A DNA stretch of 13,043 bases, from contig DATDOY010000041.1 of NCBI GenBank assembly GCA_035293045.1, positions 1 to 13,043 of the forward strand, in the 5' to 3' direction. Both the position numbers and the translations under genes were made by a program. The notes below the pieces were generated by a model. That model was not told where the DNA came from, did no database searches, and saw only the letters and a program-made list of their open reading frames with translations. The first letter of the stretch is position 1. Every line of letters begins with the position of its first letter. Source of the DNA: DATDOY01 sp035293045 (GTDB lineage: Bacteria; Actinomycetota; Acidimicrobiia; IMCC26256; JACPCJ01). This document shows, piece after piece, positions 11,459 to 13,043 of the stretch.

Positions 11459-11848
11459 ATGAAAGACAACCCGGTGGACACCTTTCTCGAGGCCGTACAG
11501 TCGGCGGGCTTCGCCGACACCGACGTGTTCGCCGAGGACGCCACGTCGGACTCCACGCCTCCGATGTGGCGGTTCCAGGTTCGGGGGGCGGCCGAGCTCC
11601 GCGCCCAGTATTCGAAATGGTTCGACCATGAGGCGGAGCTCCCCGAGCTGCGTCGGACCCCGCTGCCCGATGGGGAGCTCCTCGAGTACACGCGCCAGTG
11701 GGACGAGGACGGCGTCCTTCACAAGGCCCACCACATCCACCGGCTCACAGTGGCCGACGGCAAGATCCTCGAGGATGCTCACTGGTGTGGCGGGCGCTGG
11801 CCAGAGTCCCTGCTCCAGGAGATTGCCGACGCCGGCCACAAGGTCTAA
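11459..11848 (+). CDS. NTF2-like / SnoaL-like fold protein
   Basis: This 129-residue protein has the layout of the NTF2-like superfamily, which includes small polyketide cyclases, dehydratases and non-enzymatic binding proteins. An N-terminal helix pair (NPVDTFLEAVQSAGFADTDV, then FAEDATSDSTPPMWRFQVRG) is followed by AAELRAQYSKWF and a run of strands (LLEYTRQWDEDGVLHKAHHI, HRLTVADGKILEDAHWCGGR). The HHIHRLTVADGKI segment is typical of such proteins. ATG 11459 has GGGGAGGA upstream. No catalytic set is obvious, so the function is open. A palindrome AGGTCTAAGACCT (11841-11853) spans the TAA stop. The mini-ORF at 11854 and the cupin gene follow closely, suggesting one transcript. Confidence 0.8.
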   Translation: MKDNPVDTFLEAVQSAGFADTDVFAEDATSDSTPPMWRFQVRGAAELRAQYSKWFDHEAELPELRRTPLPDGELLEYTRQWDEDGVLHKAHHIHRLTVADGKILEDAHWCGGRWPESLLQEIADAGHKV

Positions 11849-11853
11849 GACCT

Positions 11854-11925
11854 ATGGAGATGACACGAACGGTCATGGTGGCGGCCGCGCAGGCCGCGCC
11901 AGTCTTGCGAAGCGAGGAGGAGTGA
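11854..11925 (+). CDS. 23-codon mini-ORF resembling a nitrilase N-terminus
   Basis: The peptide MEMTRTVMVAAAQAAPVLRS, then EEE, ends with TGA in a TGATG overlap with the cupin ATG at 11925. The TRTVMVAAAQAAPV part closely resembles the first strand of carbon-nitrogen hydrolases (VxVAAxQxAPV). AAGG at 11840-11843 lies 10 bases before the ATG. It may be the 5' stub of a lost nitrilase gene, retained because its translation couples into the cupin gene, or a chance similarity. The GAGGAGGAG at its 3' end is also the cupin ribosome binding site. Confidence 0.4.
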   Translation: MEMTRTVMVAAAQAAPVLRSEEE

Positions 11926-12281
11926 TGGCTGGAGTGGAGACGAGGGACTTCGGGACACCCGACGAGACACGGACGCCCGACAAAACCACCGTCGAGCTGG
12001 TGCGGTTCGCGGCCGGAGAGATCGGCCGCTACACCTTCGAGCCCGGCTGGCGCTGGTCCGAGTGCATCAAGCCGGTCGCGGGGACCGAGAGCTGTCAGGT
12101 CGAGCACGTCGGCTACGTGGTCTCGGGGTCACTCCATGTCCAGCACGAGGACGGGAGCGAGGCCGACATCACGGCGGGGAGCGTCTACCGCGTGGCCCCC
12201 GGCCACGACGCGTGGAACGCCGGGAGCGAACCGGCGGTCTTCGTCGAGTTCCAGGGAGCCTCGCACTACGCCGAGGGCTGA
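11925..12281 (+). CDS. Cupin domain protein
   Basis: This is a 118-residue single-domain cupin. Strands run from TTVELVRFAAGEIGRYTFEP through GWRWSECIKPVAGTESCQVE to HVGYVVSGSLHVQHEDGSEA and ITAGSVYRVAPGHDAWNAGS, ending VFVEFQG. The second motif, G-x5-P-x-x-H, is present as GSVYRVAPGHDAWN. The first motif is reduced: EHVGYVVSGSLHV keeps the His and Gly but not the usual HxH pair, so metal binding is uncertain. ATG 11925 has a very strong GAGGAGGAG upstream and overlaps the stop of the mini-ORF. Such small cupins are often ligand-binding or metal-dependent enzymes of secondary pathways; nothing here fixes the substrate. Confidence 0.88.
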   Translation: MAGVETRDFGTPDETRTPDKTTVELVRFAAGEIGRYTFEPGWRWSECIKPVAGTESCQVEHVGYVVSGSLHVQHEDGSEADITAGSVYRVAPGHDAWNAGSEPAVFVEFQGASHYAEG

Positions 12282-12379
12282 GGCCGCCGCTCTCGGGGAG
12301 CCCGATCGGAAACTCGTGAACATGCAGGTGACACGACCGTCCGCTTGCTCGCTACGGGGGCGGGTGAGTCACCTCGGAT

Positions 12380-12403
12380 CGGACTACCCGAGGGAGGAGT
12401 CCG
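12380..12403. repeat. 6-bp inverted repeat before the hydrolase gene
   Basis: CGGACT and AGTCCG are separated by 12 bases, 38 bp before ATG 12441. It is a possible operator; the short arms make chance likely. Confidence 0.25.
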
Positions 12404-12440
12404 GTACCCCGGTTCGCCCGCTCGGCGTAGCGTCTCGGCG

Positions 12441-13043
12441 ATGACAGCTCCTGTCCCGGTCTCCTACGCCCGCACCGACGACGGGATCGACATCGCGTAC
12501 ACCGTGACCGGCAACGGCCCGCGCGATGTCGTCGTGATTCACGGGTTCACGACACACCTCGACCTCGTCTGGGACCAGCCATGGCACACGACGTGGGACC
12601 GGCGCCTCGGCGAGCACTTCCGCGTGCTGACGTTCGACAAGCGCGGCACCGGGCTCTCCGATCGCTCTCTCGGGTCGGGGAGCATCGAGGACCGGACGCG
12701 GGACGTCGTCGCGGTGATGGACGCGGTGGGGTCGGAGCGTGCATCCCTGGTTGGGATCTCGGAAGGGGCGCCACTCTCGCTGTCGATGGCGGCGATGCAC
12801 CCCGACCGTGTCGACCGAATCGTGATCTACGGAGGGTTCGCTCGCCTGGCAGCGGGACCCGACTACCCGCAGGGCGTCGCGGTCGACGTGCTCGAGGAAT
12901 TTGCTCGCTGGATCGGGGAGTACTGGGGGCGGGGCGTGTGTTTCACGGTGTTCGTCGACTCGCCCGGCGACCTCCAGGATGCGTGGGCGCATTTCGAGCG
13001 CAACGCGTGCACCCGGCAGGTGGCCGAAGCGATTCTCCGCGGC
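12441..13043 (+). CDS. Alpha/beta hydrolase, LipJ-like, 3' end outside window
   Basis: The first 201 residues of an alpha/beta-fold hydrolase are present. The substrate-entry strand motif VVVIHGFTTHLDLVWD carries the oxyanion HG, FDKRGTGLSDRS follows, and the nucleophile elbow is GISEGAP, with Ser in GxSxG. SMAAMHPDRVDRIVIYGGFA is the segment after the elbow. GxSEGxP and the RIVIYGGFARL segment are characteristic of hydrolases that in actinomycetes (for example LipJ, Rv1900c) are fused to a C-terminal adenylate/guanylate cyclase domain; whether that follows here lies beyond the window. No good ribosome binding site precedes ATG 12441, so the start may be leaderless. The catalytic Asp and His would be in the missing part. 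Confidence 0.88.
   Translation, partial: MTAPVPVSYARTDDGIDIAYTVTGNGPRDVVVIHGFTTHLDLVWDQPWHTTWDRRLGEHFRVLTFDKRGTGLSDRSLGSGSIEDRTRDVVAVMDAVGSERASLVGISEGAPLSLSMAAMHPDRVDRIVIYGGFARLAAGPDYPQGVAVDVLEEFARWIGEYWGRGVCFTVFVDSPGDLQDAWAHFERNACTRQVAEAILRG

Noticed and set aside
12384..12992. 202-codon minus-strand open frame at the right end
   Set aside because: It is antisense to the alpha/beta hydrolase, which shows the complete HG, FDKRG and GxSxG motif series.

Overview
The window is high-GC DNA with strong G/C preference at third codon positions, GTG starts, GAGGAGG-type ribosome binding sites and many short gene overlaps (ATGA, GTGA, TGATG). Together with the families present, this points to an actinomycete (Actinomycetota); I cannot name the genus. 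No rRNA, tRNA, CRISPR array, insertion sequence or prophage gene is visible.

Bases 1-9430 read as a stress or dormancy block. On the minus strand are a membrane site-2 protease with a CBS domain (cut by the window start), a BON-DUF2267 protein, a truncated DUF2157-like N-terminus and, at 8978-9430, an Hsp20 chaperone. On the plus strand are a small coupled ORF followed by a phosphoribosyltransferase-hydrolase fusion (1327-2667), a STAS-like protein (4348-4701), and an apparent operon of a nine-cysteine zinc-ribbon protein, a HAD-GH65 fusion enzyme and a tandem universal stress protein (4823-8791). A small coupled ORF behind the stress protein is frameshifted by a perfect 7-bp duplication.

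The genes appear to be tied together by a repeated 14-bp motif, GGGAC(C/T)NNNGNCCC-like, which I see six times: 984, 3582, 4064, 4270, 4735 and 9513. It usually lies about 65-100 bp before a start codon. The best copy (9513-9526) closely matches the mycobacterial DosR/DevR box core GGGACTWWAGTCCC. The gene families (M50-CBS protease, PRT-hydrolase, trehalose-phosphatase-like HAD-GH65, USP, Hsp20) also match members of the Mycobacterium tuberculosis DosR regulon. I infer a DosR-like hypoxia/dormancy regulon; no regulator or sensor kinase gene lies in the window.

Bases 9601-10352 hold a decayed locus with a short-chain-dehydrogenase fragment in shifted frames, then a doubtful small ORF. After a hairpin-rich gap (10353-10766) comes a MazEF-type toxin-antitoxin pair with a palindromic operator and probably leaderless start. 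The rightmost part (11459-13043) has an NTF2-like protein, a 23-codon mini-ORF resembling a nitrilase N-terminus, a cupin, and the first 201 codons of an alpha/beta hydrolase of the type often fused to a nucleotide cyclase.
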